Shown: positions 51,998-63,060, numbered from the stretch's first letter. The stretch is 64,000 nucleotides of DNA from Heligmosomoides polygyrus polygyrus (GCA_947396885.1 OX377202.1:21080001-21144000), one strand, 5' to 3'. Numbers and translations: made by a program. Notes: a model not told the origin generated them from the sequence alone.

Positions 51998-54900
51998 TTA
52001 CGCGGAACCCGATGAATGAGACGACGACATTTGCCGATCGAGAAAACGACGATATTCATTTGCTGTTCGCCAATGAGCATTCCTTAACACAGTCTGAAAA
52101 ACAATAAAATTGACTGTAGAGGAAGCTCCAAAAAAGACTAAAAACACTGTGCACACTTTTATAATAGCCAGACAGGGTTGTTTCAGTACCATTTTATTGG
52201 CTTTTAATTAAAACTATGTACTCAAACGAGTCCAATGAACTCGTTATTCTTACTGCTGCTCGAAAGCGACACTTTTTTTGAATGAAACACTGAATCCTAC
52301 ATCATATTCAAATTTCTTAAGGACCATTTGTCAGGCTAATCCATGCCAGTGCTTTGGCCAGCATTTATCATTACTAGAGCTATTCTTTGGCCTACCTAAT
52401 AAAAGGAAATGAGGCGGAATGCTTAGATCGACAGATGACACTTTTTTCACGTGTCGTGGAGCTATAGAGTTTGGCAAATTAATCAAAAGAGCCCAGCTTC
52501 CCAGCTAGAGAACAGCAGTAGTCTTAGCAAATTCAAGAATATCATTAGTGATTACTTGCCCAGTAAACAAGATTCGTGGTCCGCTGCCTGGCTTTTATTG
52601 CTGTTCCGACTGCATCTTTCTAGTTTTTACTGCTGTTCTCCAGCATTTTTTTCTAGTTTTTATTGCTTTTCTAGCTTCTATTCCTAATATTCTTTTCCTT
52701 TCCTTTCACATTACATGTTGCGTTCATTTTCGAAATTGAATTTATACATTTGCATACCGTTGTTTTGTTTTGTAATCATGCTCTGGCATGTAATAAATTT
52801 GAAATTTGAATCAACCCCTAAGGCCCCGATAGAACTCCGATGCAATTTATATGGCGAATACATGCTCGCTTTGCGTAAGAAGAGTAAACAGGGCTTAGGG
52901 GCGGAAAAGATAGCAGAGACTATCCTTAATCAAAAGAAATAATCTCTGCCATATACATATACTATTTTTGGTGAAATTGGACAATTTTTAAACTGACATT
53001 TCCAACAAAGTTGGACACTTCAAATCAAATTGGACACTTTCAAACCAAATCGGACACTTTTCTAATCAAATTACATACTAACCTAAGCAAGCTTGACGCT
53101 TTTGATATCAATATGGACAACTGAAAAAATAAAATGAGGTTCTCCCACATTGAACGGACTCACCAACAAGGCTAAAATCATTTTTAAACCAAGATAAATT
53201 CTGTACGACCTTTCCATAAAATTTTTAATTCACCAGCCCCAGGAAGTGGACACGTTTGAAATTTTATGCAATTTTTACTTTTTAAGGAAAATAATGAATT
53301 GAATTTTGCCATAAGCACAGGAAGGCAGCACTTATATAGTGTTGTAAAAAGAGATCGCGCCATGCACTCGACTAGGTCATCACAATTTTTATTTGACTGG
53401 TAGCAAAAATGTTGTTTGCGTAGAATAACACAGGTGTTCAAAAAGAACAGTTATAGAAAACGCGTATCTCCGGGACACTTTTTCAAGTAAGCTGCATTTT
53501 CACAATTTCTCTCTAAAATGCAAAAATTTTATAACGTTCCAAACAGTGTGTTCACTTATTAGGGCAGGTGATTTTATAAAATTTCAAGGACTGTCATAAC
53601 GAATTTTGCTTCGGCAAAAAAAATTATTCTAAGGGCTTGTTTATACTTCGCGACAAGAGCGACTCGTTGCCCGTGCAAAACATGCATATCAATTAAAACC
53701 GAACGCGCGCCGCCGAGAAGTGTTTATACTCAAGCTCCGGCGCTGTCGCTCCAGTCGCTGCTGTCGCCTGTTTATACTTCCGCGCTCTGCGGTCTCGTCG
53801 CGCTTGTCGCAACTGTCGCGAAGTATGAACAGGCCCTAAGCGCGTTGGGGAGTCACTAGTTTCACCTGGAACACGATCATTTGAATTTGGAAAACGTTCA
53901 GTTTGATTTCAAAGGCGTGTCCAATTTACTTTGAAAAGTGTCGTTTGACAGTACGGCGTGTATTTGAGACCATCTATGGTGAATTATTGAGACATCAATC
54001 AACCCAAGCGAAGGAAACCATTGATGACAAAACTTTGTGCTTGTGAGGGAACTAATTGACTGATACAGGGTGATAAACAGGGTGACTGAAAAGTTCGGGC
54101 AATTTTTCAAACTATTTCAGCAGCACGAAACGACTATATAAACGAAGCGCATTTACAAACAAAAATAACAGCAACTTCATTGGATCAATAACAACAGAAT
54201 ACAACAGAAAAATTCGCAAAAAGCGCTCAAAATTGCCTTCTTTGGCTTCAATACATTTTCGCAGTCGCTTTGGGAAGTCGCTGGCCATGGTCGCACACTG
54301 ATCCGCTGTAACCTCGAACCAGGATCGTATCAACGCCACTTTCAGATGCTCCACAGTGGCGTATCTTGTAGTAAAGATCTTCTGCTTCATGACTGACCAC
54401 CCGAATAATCCATCTGGTTGAGATCAGGCGAGTTGGATGGCCAGATGTCGTTGCTCCAAAAGCCTATGAAGAGCTCCTCACAAACGGCAATCGTGGATTC
54501 GGTGGAATGTGCAGGTGCCCAGTCCTAAACACGGCACGTCGACCACGACTCCGGTACGTCGCAGAGGACATACTGCTGGTAGCTGGCATCGTTGATTTGA
54601 CGTTGTGCTCTATGAAGACCATTGGCGTCTTTCCGGTAGCGCATATCCCAGCACACACATCACCAAGGCTACTGCGGCTGATGGTCGTTCCGGCCTTCAA
54701 CTCCTGCTCCCCTTCTTGAAAAGTTGCCGGTGATTCCGACGGTTGTGAACCGGCTGGACCGTGAAGAACTTCTCGGCGGATCAGTGTGCGACCATCACGA
54801 CTTCACGAAGCGACTGCGAAATTGTATTGAAGCCAAAGACGGCAAAGTTGAGCACTTGTCGTGAATTTTTCTGTTGTATTCTTTTGTTGTTGATCTAGTG

Positions 54901-57215
54901 AAGATGCTATTATTTTTGTTTGTAAATCAGTTTCGCGTACGTAGTTTTTTCGAACTGCAGAAACACTTTGAAAAATTGCTCGAACTTCTCAGCCACCTTT
55001 CATAATATAGCGTTTTCCCATACCTGAGGACGTTTCGACTTCAGAAACTCCACTGCCACATTCGGCAGCCAATTTCTCGACTTCATTAAGTAGCACACAG
55101 CCACAGTTGCGCTCCGTGTTCTGCCTGCCTAAACGTATTGATTAAAGCGTTGAATTAAGGAGCATGAGACTTCCCATCCAACGGTAACGCTCACCTTACA
55201 GTGAATATATACAGATTTTCCCTTCGCCGCCACACCTTCGATGAAGTGCACAGCCGCGTCAATCTGAGGTCTGGCCGCTGAGCCGACAAAGTCCGCCATT
55301 GGAATCTCATGCACGGCAACACCTGCCGCTTGCCAGTCCTTGAACGGTTAATCGATATTACGAAAGGAGAGAGCGCTGATTTATTGAATCTCAAAGGATA
55401 CGACACACACTACTCTGGTCCTGGTCGCGAATGTGGACAGCACTGGGCAATTAGGGCGCACCAGTTAGTGAGGCTGCATCAAATGGGCATGCAATTCAAA
55501 GAGTGTGTTCTCTGATTGCTCATGACTGGCTGGCGTCCCCACCTCCAGATGCTGCCCATAATCGCAACATGGCCAAAAAAACGAGAAGAAGAGAAAAACT
55601 GGAATTTCATAGGTCATTATAATTGCAAAAGAAAGTAAAGCCGACCTCTTTTCGAATTGCGTTGTACGCGTACTTCATCTCAAAGTCCTCTACACAGCAA
55701 ACAACTCCGCCGACGTTTTCCTTCTGAAAAGACCCGGTGTAAGCTGCAATTTCGTTTCGCTTATTTATGTTGCAAAACAAAACGGTCAGCTCTAATTGGA
55801 AATCAAAATGCGCATGGTCGTCATCCAAACGCCCTATCAATTGCTAATATGACATAGATCTGATTAAACAAAGATAGTATTGGGCTGTCGCAAAATTAAT
55901 CGCCGAGATGGACCGCTTACTTCAAACTACGATACCTCAGCTTAAGCACAACTTTATTAATCGACGTAAAAACCTCGAGAATCTACACATTTTTGTCAAC
56001 AAATACGTAATCAACCTAATGCTTCACAATAAAAACTGCGATCACAGGAGCTAACGAAATCAAGGAGGGCACATTCAACATAGGACCAATTAATCAATTG
56101 TTTCCGACGCAAATGAGAATCGAAAGCTCCGAAAAAAGGTAGTCGCTGGAGGAAAGGTCGGGAGAATATGGTGGGTGAGGGAGAACTTCGATACCTAAAT
56201 TTGCCAAGTGATTTGTCAGGTGTGTGGCCTTGCGTTCCAGCAACAGGAGCGGCCCTACTCTATTCACCACTGTCGACCACAGTTGTTGCAACTTCCCATA
56301 CATTTGGTCTAGATCACAGCAGCAAGACTCTGCTGAGACTGCCTGACCAGGTTTCAAAAAGTTGTAAAGGATTACACCTTTACAACATCACCACAAAGTA
56401 GGCATAACCTTTTTAGGCTGAAAGTTGGGTTCAGGAAAAGATGTTGGAGGAGCATCCTTATCCAGCCGGACAAATCCCCGTTTCCTGTTATCGTAAAGGA
56501 CCTATTTTTCATTATCAGTTATAGTACGGCTTAGAAATAGCTCATTTTTATAGCGAACTAGCAGATCGGAGCGTCGAAAAGTGCCAGACGCCGCTCATCG
56601 GCAACTCGTGAGGCACGCACTTCAACATCTTCTTCACCTTGCCGACTCTCGCCAAATGTCATACTACCGTGCTATGATGTACGCCAAGGCCCTCTGCTAA
56701 CGTATATGTATTCGCCTTCGGATATGCTTCGACGGCTCCCCTCAGAACTTCATCGTCAAGAGACGACTTGCGCCCGCGACCCGGTTTTTCTTCGAGGTCA
56801 AAATCGACAGAAGCGATTTTTTATTAGCAGAGCTCAGCAGCCTCACAGCTCGTTCGCAAGGACATCCCATCCCAAAAGCGTTTTGAAAGAATTGCTTAAA
56901 CTAGGGAAGCGAGGACACTGCTTCATAATTTTGATAAGCTTCTAGCCTAGTGGCAAAGTTTCTGTGGAATGAAATAACGTCTGAGAGACTAATTTCTTCA
57001 CGAAAACCCTGAAAAAGACAACACCCAAACGACTATGGTAAGAGCTGTAACAAGCACTCAACCTGAACAAGCTCCTCTTCCATAGATTTGAACGGCATTG
57101 CTCCTACTAGCAGCGTGTCGTCCACTCTGTTGTACCATGCCCATTTCCGTGGTTGTAAGTAGTTCCTGAGCAGGTTGTAGCCCAGCGACGGATAGAAGGC
57201 TATGTTCGAGAACAT
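51998..57215 (-). CDS. PTPMT1: PTPMT1 homolog, mitochondrial phosphatidylglycerophosphate phosphatase (dual-specificity fold)
   Basis: Complete gene of five exons, all joining on codon boundaries: 57215-57063, 55723-55646, 55338-55195, 55128-55024 and 52093-51998 (TAA), 191 residues. It starts MFSNIAFYPSLGYNLLRNYL and continues KWAWYNRVDDTLLVGAMPF, KENVGGVVCCVEDFEMKYA, VHEIPMADFVGSAARPQI and the catalytic loop VYIHCK joined to AGRTRSATVAVCYLMKSR (HCxxGxxR: Cys nucleophile, Arg phosphate binder), ending VLRNAHWRTANEYRRFLD. Family role: removal of phosphate from phosphatidylglycerophosphate on the matrix side of the inner mitochondrial membrane, a step in cardiolipin synthesis. The hydrophobic N-terminus fits mitochondrial targeting. 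The ATG lies two bases after a TTGCAG acceptor, fitting trans-splicing. The weakest splice site is the acceptor TTCAAG at 55339. Introns hold MITE-2, mariner, Tc1-type and family E elements. Confidence 0.94.
52100..52979. other. Intron of the PTPMT1 homolog, mostly undetermined
   Basis: 52590-52675 holds a degenerate tandem repeat with the word TTCTAGTTTTTATTGCTGTTC about 2.5 times. A plus-strand frame ends at 52942 (GLGAEKIAETILNQKK) without splice support. Confidence 0.4.
52980..53945. mobile_element. Family E element with a foldback inserted, in a PTPMT1 intron
   Basis: Left arm ACTTCAAATCAAATTGGACA and AATCGGACACTTTTCTAATC. Right arm complement GTGTCCAATTTACTTTGAAA. Interior GATCGCGCCATGCACTCGAC matches the other copies. 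Confidence 0.7.
53633..53836. mobile_element. TAA-flanked foldback, GGGCTTG termini
   Basis: Ends GGGCTTGTTTATACTTCGCG and CGCGAAGTATGAACAGGCCC lie between TAA on both sides. Inside, CTGTTTATACTTCCGCG and GAGAAGTGTTTATACTCAAG show further partial ends, so two elements may be stacked. Confidence 0.8.
54079..54997. mobile_element. Tc1-type foldback with transposase pieces, in a PTPMT1 intron
   Basis: Ends GGTGACTGAAAAGTTCGGGC and its complement GAACTTCTCAGCCACC. The left part codes on the minus strand for the end of a Tc1-like transposase (YATVEHLKVALIRSWFEVTA, DFPKRLRKCIEAKEGNFER), preceded by KTPMVFIEHNVK and WPSNSPDLNQMDYS. The right 200 bases are an inverted copy of the C-terminal region (plus strand KTAKLSTCREFF). 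Confidence 0.75.
55416..55573. mobile_element. MITE-2 element in a PTPMT1 intron
   Basis: Left end CCTGGTCGCGAATGTGGACA, right end GATGCTGCCCATAATCGCAA. It takes up half of the 307-bp intron between 55338 and 55646. Confidence 0.8.
55877..56945 (-). pseudogene. mariner transposase relic (HsMar1-like group) in the first PTPMT1 intron
   Basis: Minus-strand pieces in order: EEKPGRGRKSSLDDEVLRGA, VEAYPKANTYTLAEGLGVHH, VKKMLKCVPHELP, then LERKATHLTNHLANLGIEVL and PHPPYSPDLSSSDYLFSELS. The GRGR motif between the two helix-turn-helix parts is kept. The second catalytic motif (HDNARPH in the group) is replaced by LERKATH. One end looks like GGGCTGTCGCAAAATTAATC at 55883. The opposite end is decayed. 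Confidence 0.75.
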
Positions 57216-57304
57216 ATCTGCAACCGATCGATACGGTTTGAATTAGAATAGAAATTCGACGAAAATGAGCGAACTGAGAACAGGTTCCTGTTCAAACGAG
57301 AACG

Positions 57305-59712
57305 TCTCATTTGACAAAAAGCTTTTGGCGTAGCCAAGATTGGTGCAGATCTTTAATCTGGCTCACACCTTGGCGTTTTCACCTTCTTCAGAGCCTGGAA
57401 AAGTCGAAATTATTGCGGCACTACCCTCCCAAATGCCATTTAATTCTGCAGAACCAAATCCGAAAGGTTAAGAGTCTAACGAGGAAGGTCAAAGAGGTCA
57501 CCGTGGAGTTTCTCATAGCAACCTATATAGGGTTGTAGAGCGTTGTCTGGGAAGCAACATAGTGGTTTCCAAATTTCCTGCGGACCTCTGGGTAGGTCAA
57601 AAATGGCAAAAAACTGTACCGCTTCAGTGCGGGCCGACAACGCAAAACTGACGCCTGGGATACCCTTGTCGTGCCCACAAATAGTCCTGCAAAAGTTTTG
57701 GTGCTTCAATCATTGCTAGAACCTAGGAATTGATTAATCCCTAATTGAAGCGAGACGGCGCATTCATGGGAGGCGCGCGCCACTAGTGCGCCGCGATTGG
57801 ATGGCCGGGTGGTTAGCGTGGCGGATTTGCGGGTGGGAGGTCGATGGTTCGATTCGGGCGGTGTGGTTTCTGCATTGCTGGGTGCACATCTTGCGTTTTT
57901 GCCACCGTAAAGTGCTTTTCTGTCACGACTATGTGTCATATTTGATTTTCAACCCTGATTTCAACCTTCTGTGATGCGATTTTACTTCAAAACACAAGTC
58001 TCGCTGATGAATAGGCAATAAGCTGTTTAACAGCTGTGGTAACGTTCTATAAAACACGCGAACCAAAGCAGCTTCTGACACCAGCAGCAGCGGATAAATG
58101 CCAAAGAAGAGCAGCCCGAAGCTTCCTGGCAGGGCGTGTCGAAAGGCATTCATCGAAGGCGTAGTCCACCAGTGTTGAGAAGTGCTCCGGATGCGTGTTA
58201 ACATATCCAGCTGCCACTCACGCGTACGCAAAGCACCTTTGGAATACCGGAGCGCAGAATTGCCTATGCGTCTGACTGACCTGCAAGGACGGGTGCCTTG
58301 AAAATTGCCTTAAAAATTTAAACATCAAGTGAGCTGGTCCGAAGCGATTCATGATTACCTTCAAAGTATTGCCTCTTGAGAAGCAGTTGAAATCCGGACG
58401 GAAGTGGAGCACATGTTCATGAATTCGCCGAATGAACCGTTTGAAAAGCCGGAAGAAGTATACATCGAAAGAAGCTGGGAAAGGCTCGTCGCTCCTGGCG
58501 GTATTGTCATCAGCTTAAGCTGTTTTCCAGCAGGCACTTCGGAAACGAGGTTCTCGTGATCCCTGAACCCATGCCAGCTGTCAAGGAGGACAATGGTTAG
58601 GGGGCTGCCGAAGAGCCAACCACGTATTCTCGAAAGAAACGCGGGACTTGTTGCTTACATGTAGCGCCCGTCCTTGCAGGTGGTCAGTCAGACGCATAGG
58701 CAATTCTGCGCTCCGGTATTCCGAAGGTGCTTTGCGTACGCGTGAGTGGAAGATGGATATGTGGACATGCATCCGGGGCACTTCTCAACACCGGCGGACT
58801 ACGCCTTCGATGAAGTGCCTGTCGACACGCCCTGCCAGGAAGCTTCGGGCTGCTCTTCCTTGGCATTTATCCGCTGCTGCTGGTGTCAGAAGCTGCTTTG
58901 CTTCACGTGTTTCACAGAACATTACCACAACTGTTAAACAGTTTATTGCATATTTATTAGCGCGATTTGTGTTTTGAAGTAAAATCGCATCACAGAAGGT
59001 TGAAATCAGGGTTGGAAATTGAATATGAAACCTAGTCATGACAGAAAAGCACTTTACGGTGGCAAAAACGCAAGATGTGCGCCCAGCAATGTAGAGAAGC
59101 CACGCCGCCGGAATCGAACCCTCGACCTCCCACCCGCAAATCCGCCACGCTAACCACTCGGCCATCCAGCCGCTAGCGGACCAGTGGCGCGCGCCTCCCG
59201 TGAATGCGCCGTCTCGCTTCAATTAGGGATTAATCAATTCCTAGGTTCTAGCAATGATTGAAGCTCCAAACCTTTTGCAGGACTATTTGTGGGCACGACA
59301 AGGGTATCCCAGGCGTCAGTTTTGTGTTATCGGCCCGCACTGAAGCGGTACAGTTTTTTGCCATTTTTGACCTACCCAGAGGTCCGCAGGAAATTTGGGA
59401 ACCACCACTACCACTACCACCTTCCCAGACAACGCTCTACAACCCTATATAGGTCGCTTTGAGAAACTCCACGGTGACCTCTTTGACCTTCCTCGTAAGA
59501 TACCCCTATTTACGACTTTTTACACGTTTATTTCCATAACGTCTTGAGCCTTTGTATGGGTTCTGCAGAACGAAACGACGTTTGGGAGGGTATTTTCGAG
59601 AAAAATTTCGGCTTTTCCAGGCTCTCAAGAAGGCGACAACTGTGAGATGCAAGCCGGAACAAAGATTTGTACCAATCTGGCTATGCTGAAAAAACTTCTA
59701 GTGAAATGCAAC
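57305..59712. mobile_element. Giant foldback (Tc4/Tc5-like), about 1-kb arms
   Basis: Arms of about 1 kb at each side are inverted copies. For example, TTTTCCAGGCTCTCAAGAAG near 59615 pairs with the left-arm sequence near 57395, and AGGAAGCTTCGGGCTGCTCT near 58838 pairs with the sequence near 58115-58135. Each arm also contains a tRNA-like stretch (GATGGCCGGGTGGTTAGCGT ... GATGGTTCGATTC at 57797-57862, reversed at 59105-59180). The unpaired centre, about 58300-58660, codes for transposase. C. elegans Tc4 and Tc5 are known foldback or long-TIR elements with this transposase type. Confidence 0.82.
58020..58620 (-). pseudogene. Pogo/Tc5-type DDE transposase, C-terminal half
   Basis: Minus strand: IVLLDSWHGFRDHENLVSEV (second catalytic aspartate), PAGKQLKLMTIPPGATSLSQ, FDVYFFRLFKRFIRRIHEHV (third catalytic position just before FDV), KVIMNRFGPAHLMFKFLRQF and the cysteine-rich tail PCQEASGCSSLAFIRCCWCQ. 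Frame changes and stops are present. The DNA-binding and first catalytic parts are absent. A second copy of the cysteine-rich tail lies on the plus strand at 58800-58937 in the other arm. Confidence 0.75.
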
Positions 59713-59719
59713 GCCAAAG

Positions 59720-59950
59720 ATGCCAGGATTAATCGGATTCGGACTTGGAACGTACTAGTTCGTTAGGCCCAGAAGAGAAAGTGTAACAGCTGTTTAAGCT
59801 GCAGACAAAGGAGATATGTATAGCGAGTGCGGGAGTGAATTTTCAGTAAGGCTAAAAGTTACAAACAGATCTTGTGAACAATTGTCGAACGAAGAAGCGC
59901 ATTGTTTTCACTCCTCACGCTCTAAACTGACTTCTGGAAAGATTCAGCTA
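59720..59950. other. Spacer between two transposons
   Basis: No feature supported. Confidence 0.4.
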
Positions 59951-60760
59951 TAAGGTTGGCCGGAAAGCTCTGGCGGTTTTGACTGGTCCACTTCAATGAT
60001 CACAACTTTCTTCATGCTCAATGGATCCAGTCGAAATAAGCAGCATTCAAACTAGTACACTTTTTACAACACGATACTTGTTGACTAATTCCATCGGCGA
60101 AAAAACGGTGGTCGAGATGCGACAAATTCTAGAAAGGCTCTTTTCGCGTGGTCCTGATTTGCAAGGGTTCTACCAGTGAGGAAGTCCGGAAGTGCTTAAA
60201 AAGGCGATAGTTTGTTGGCGCAAAGTCTGGTGAGTATGGCCGGTGAGGCAGAACTGTTTCGTTTAATTTTCGCATGATGATTTGGGAGATGTGTGGTCGG
60301 GCGTTTTCGCGCAGAAGAACGAGACACCTCGTCGTCCTCGTCACAGTAGGACTCTGCTGTGATGTTTCGGCCTGGTTCCAAGGAGTTGTAGTGAATCCAG
60401 CCGCTGACCACCACTTTTCCCGTCTTTTCAGGTGGGATTTCGGTTTTGGGAACTGCCTAGAGGGTTGGTCGACATCAACCCACTGTCCTGATCGTCTTCG
60501 GTTATCGTACGGAACCCACTCTCCATCACATGTGACGACTCGGTTCAAAGCGAGTAATTTTTATTCCAGAGAAGCAAAGAAGAACAAATTTCGAAACGAA
60601 AGGAAAAGGAACAAATTTCGGCAATCACTCAAGTCGTGGGGCACCCACTTCTCTAGCTTTTTCACCTTTCTGAGGCGTTTCAAACCATCTTCAACAGCAG
60701 TTTCACTGATATCCAGACCTTCCGCGATCTCATCGACTGCTTGCGATGGGTTGCCTTCCA

Positions 60761-60940
60761 GTGGCCGGATTCATCAACGACTTACAGAAATTCAACAGAG
60801 AAAATTACAGCCGATATCCCTGATAGCGCGGCTTATCAAGCGATATGGTAGAATATGGTGAGCGATATGCCGCGTTATCCGAGTTTTCCGCTGTGAATTC
60901 TCTGTTAAAGTTATCTAAGTCGTTGATGAATCCGACACCA
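60761..60940. mobile_element. MITE-F element inside the mariner
   Basis: GTGGCCGGATTCATCAACGA and TCGTTGATGAATCCGACAC type ends, with an inner inverted pair AACAGAGAAAATTAC / GTGAATTCTCTGTT. The transposase frame is broken here and resumes on the other side. Confidence 0.8.
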
Positions 60941-61062
60941 GGGGGACCTTCACATCGTCGTCCTGGATTGCTGTTGATTGCTGCCGCTTCGGGGCCCATA
61001 TTCAAGTTTGAAATCTCCAGAACGACATTTCTCGAACCACCGTTGCACGGTCCTTTCTCTAA

Positions 61063-61195
61063 GGGCCCATTTATAGTTCGACGCCGAACGACGCGACGCC
61101 ACGTTTTGAGGTCACATTGATCGAGCGACGCGATCAATCAATTTGGCCGTTATACATGCATGACGTCGCTCGGCGTCGGAAGTACAAACGGATCC
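61063..61195. mobile_element. TAA-flanked foldback inside the mariner
   Basis: Ends GGGCCCATTTATAGTTCGAC and GGAAGTACAAACGGATCC lie between TAA on both sides, with CGACGCCGAACGACGCGACG in the left arm. Confidence 0.8.
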
Positions 61196-61339
61196 TAACA
61201 CTATTCGGCCCCATACATAGTTGATTAGTCGGGCTGTTTCGATGGCGGATTGGCCCAGTTTGAAATTGAAATAGCATATCGTTTGGAACTGCCCCTTCGA
61301 CATACTTCAAGTCTTCGAAGACACAAAATCGTTAAACAT

Positions 61340-61972
61340 AGGTGAAACACAACTTATTCCGCCACATAGAGTGAAGAACTTAATAGATGTTATGTAAGAA
61401 CGTGAAGTAAGTTGATTATTGATTCAGTAATACACGAACGAATAGCGTTTACACAAAAACCGTCAGAACTTCCCCCCAACCTGGCATTTCGGGCAAAAAA
61501 GCGCCATGAATTCATTTCAAAAAAAAAACATTTTTTTAACAACCAAGACGAAGCAGAATCAGTGGTACCTTTAGGTGGACATTTAGAACCACTATCATTA
61601 AGTGGCCACATCACAAACCGAATGTTATTTATTATCAGTTGTATATACGTTTGTAATGCACACAGCAACAATGTTCTTCCTACAATAATATAAGTTCTCA
61701 TCGCTAGACACCGAATACTCAAATACACCTATTACTGACAAAGCTGACCAAGGGAGATCCCACACCTAACTGCATTATGCCCATTATACACCAACTGCTC
61801 TCACATATCACAGTTCTCTCGACCAGAGCGACTTATTAGGGTACAATCAAATCAAACAAGTGACTACTATTTACAATCAACTCTACATATTATACGGATT
61901 GACATGGATCGACGAGCAGAAAGACCAATGATTAGAGCATAACGACGTGACATAAGAAGCCGGGAAGCACGT
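61340..61972. other. Undetermined stretch
   Basis: Both strands are open for 90-110 codons around 61400-61700 with no recognisable motif. Not called. Confidence 0.3.
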
Positions 61973-62616
61973 TCACTTGAAGAATGTGGTCATTTGCGGC
62001 AATCTGGCCATGAGTTGTTGATAGCATTTCTCCGCAGCCTCAGAATGACTGATTGATACAGCGAAACGGAGCTCAAATTACACACAGGAACACGAAGCGC
62101 GCCACCTATATACAGGGGAAATATACACACAACCGAGAAGGAGAAGAACAGAAGCACTGAAGTGACATTATGCCGAAGTGGCTGGAAAGATCCAAGCGAT
62201 CACACAGAAGTGATAGTGAAAAAAAGAAGCTCGTCAAGAGAAAAGTCACACCAAGTCCAACAAAAACATTTCATATAAATAGGCAAAATCGTCTCCTAGT
62301 TCTTCCATTTCGTACCCTAAAATAAGTGTTCTTGTACTAGAGGCGACAAGATAATGAACGGTTAACGACGACTTACCGTATTATTCAGAGCAGCCATAGC
62401 CTTATATGCATCAGGAGTGTTAGGAGTCAATTTGTTCGCGTATTTTGACAACCTCAAGCGATCACGTTGCGCCACCAAACATTCGATAACAATCTATAAA
62501 CGAAATTTTTCGGGCAAAGCAGTGGCGTGATCCTTACCGATTCTGACAGAATTATGCCCTTTAGTACGAAAATTTGCCTTATAGATTCGAATTCGCTTGC
62601 CTCATATAATTCGCCC
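61973..62616 (-). CDS. Last three exons of an unrecognised gene
   Basis: Exons 62616-62538 (acceptor GAAGCAG, enters with one base, donor GTAAGG), 62493-62377 (acceptor TTTATAG, donor GTAAGT, 39 codons) and 62038-61973 (acceptor TTCTGAG, 21 codons plus TGA) join in phase. They read GELYEASEFESIRQIFVLKG, IILSES, IVIECLVAQRDRLRLSKYAN, KLTPNTPDAYKAMAALNNT and AAEKCYQQLMARLPQMTTFF. The product looks like an all-helical C-terminal domain. I considered helical-repeat trafficking proteins but cannot defend any family. The middle exon is very well supported by its splice sites. The last acceptor is weaker. A SINE-1 lies in the next intron upstream. A small plus-strand frame (62170-62325, MPKWLERSKRSHRS) lies in the intron. 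Confidence 0.6.
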
Positions 62617-62639
62617 CTGCTTCACATACCGTCGCAGAG

Positions 62640-62895
62640 GGTGACGGTTGATGCGAATCGAGATTCATGACTCGGGTTCTGCCCAGACCAACCGGTCCTT
62701 CCATTCATCCAGGATTGACGAATTGCTACCAGATTTGTCTCAGAGGAACAAAACGCCGAGTTGAGCTTTGATTGGCCATCACAAGTATCATATAGGCCAA
62801 ACACGCTTTCAAGCAGGCTGCACGGAAAGCAGAATGTACTGCGCTTCCCAAAAAGAGATTGACCAGCGCCGACCTTTATCTTCTATCCTTATTGC
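62640..62895 (+). mobile_element. SINE-1 element, diverged
   Basis: Body words GACCAACCGGTCCTTCCATT, GCTTTGATTGGCCATCACAA and AGAATGTACTGCGCTTCCC follow the SINE-1 order. The head is decayed (CCGTCGCAGAGGGTGACGG). Confidence 0.6.
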
Positions 62896-62949
62896 AGTTG
62901 CCAAAAAACGATATCGAGTAAATGTAAAGTAATGTTGGTAAAAAACGAG

Positions 62950-63060
62950 CTGGCGAGAGCGTCTGCATCAGATGGTTCAAAGGTTGAGGTGTGAGTGACG
63001 TTGTTTCACAAGTACGAAACTGGAATTCGATTCTCATACCATGTTAAGCCTCCGCATTCT
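62950..63060 (+). repeat. tRNA-like SINE family 3, copy 1
   Basis: GATGGTTCAAAGGTTGAGGT, GAGTGACGTTGT and GGAATTCGATTCTCAT (B-box-like) in order. The reverse relative is at 63410-63490. Confidence 0.45.

Larger units (their letters stand above)
59951..61340 (-). pseudogene. mariner transposase relic split by two insertions
   Basis: Minus strand, N-terminus first: MSKGQFQTICYFNFKLGQSA with IETARLINYVWGR near 61303-61205; then, beyond a foldback, VRERTVQRWFEKCRSGDFKL near 61050; then, beyond a MITE-F, AVDEIAEGLDISETAVEDGL, LNRVVTCDGEWVPYDNRRRS, LRENARPHISQIIMRKLNET and LPHRPYSPDFAPTNYRLFKH. One end reads TAAGGTTGGCCGGAAAGCTC at 59951. All three catalytic positions have changed or decayed (CDGEW, LRENARPH in place of HDNARPH, PTNYRLF in place of PTDYHLF). 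Confidence 0.82.

Noticed and set aside
62170..62325. 51-codon plus-strand frame MPKWLERSKRSHRSDSEKKK
   Set aside because: It lies in the intron of the minus-strand gene and nothing but an ATG and an open frame supports it.
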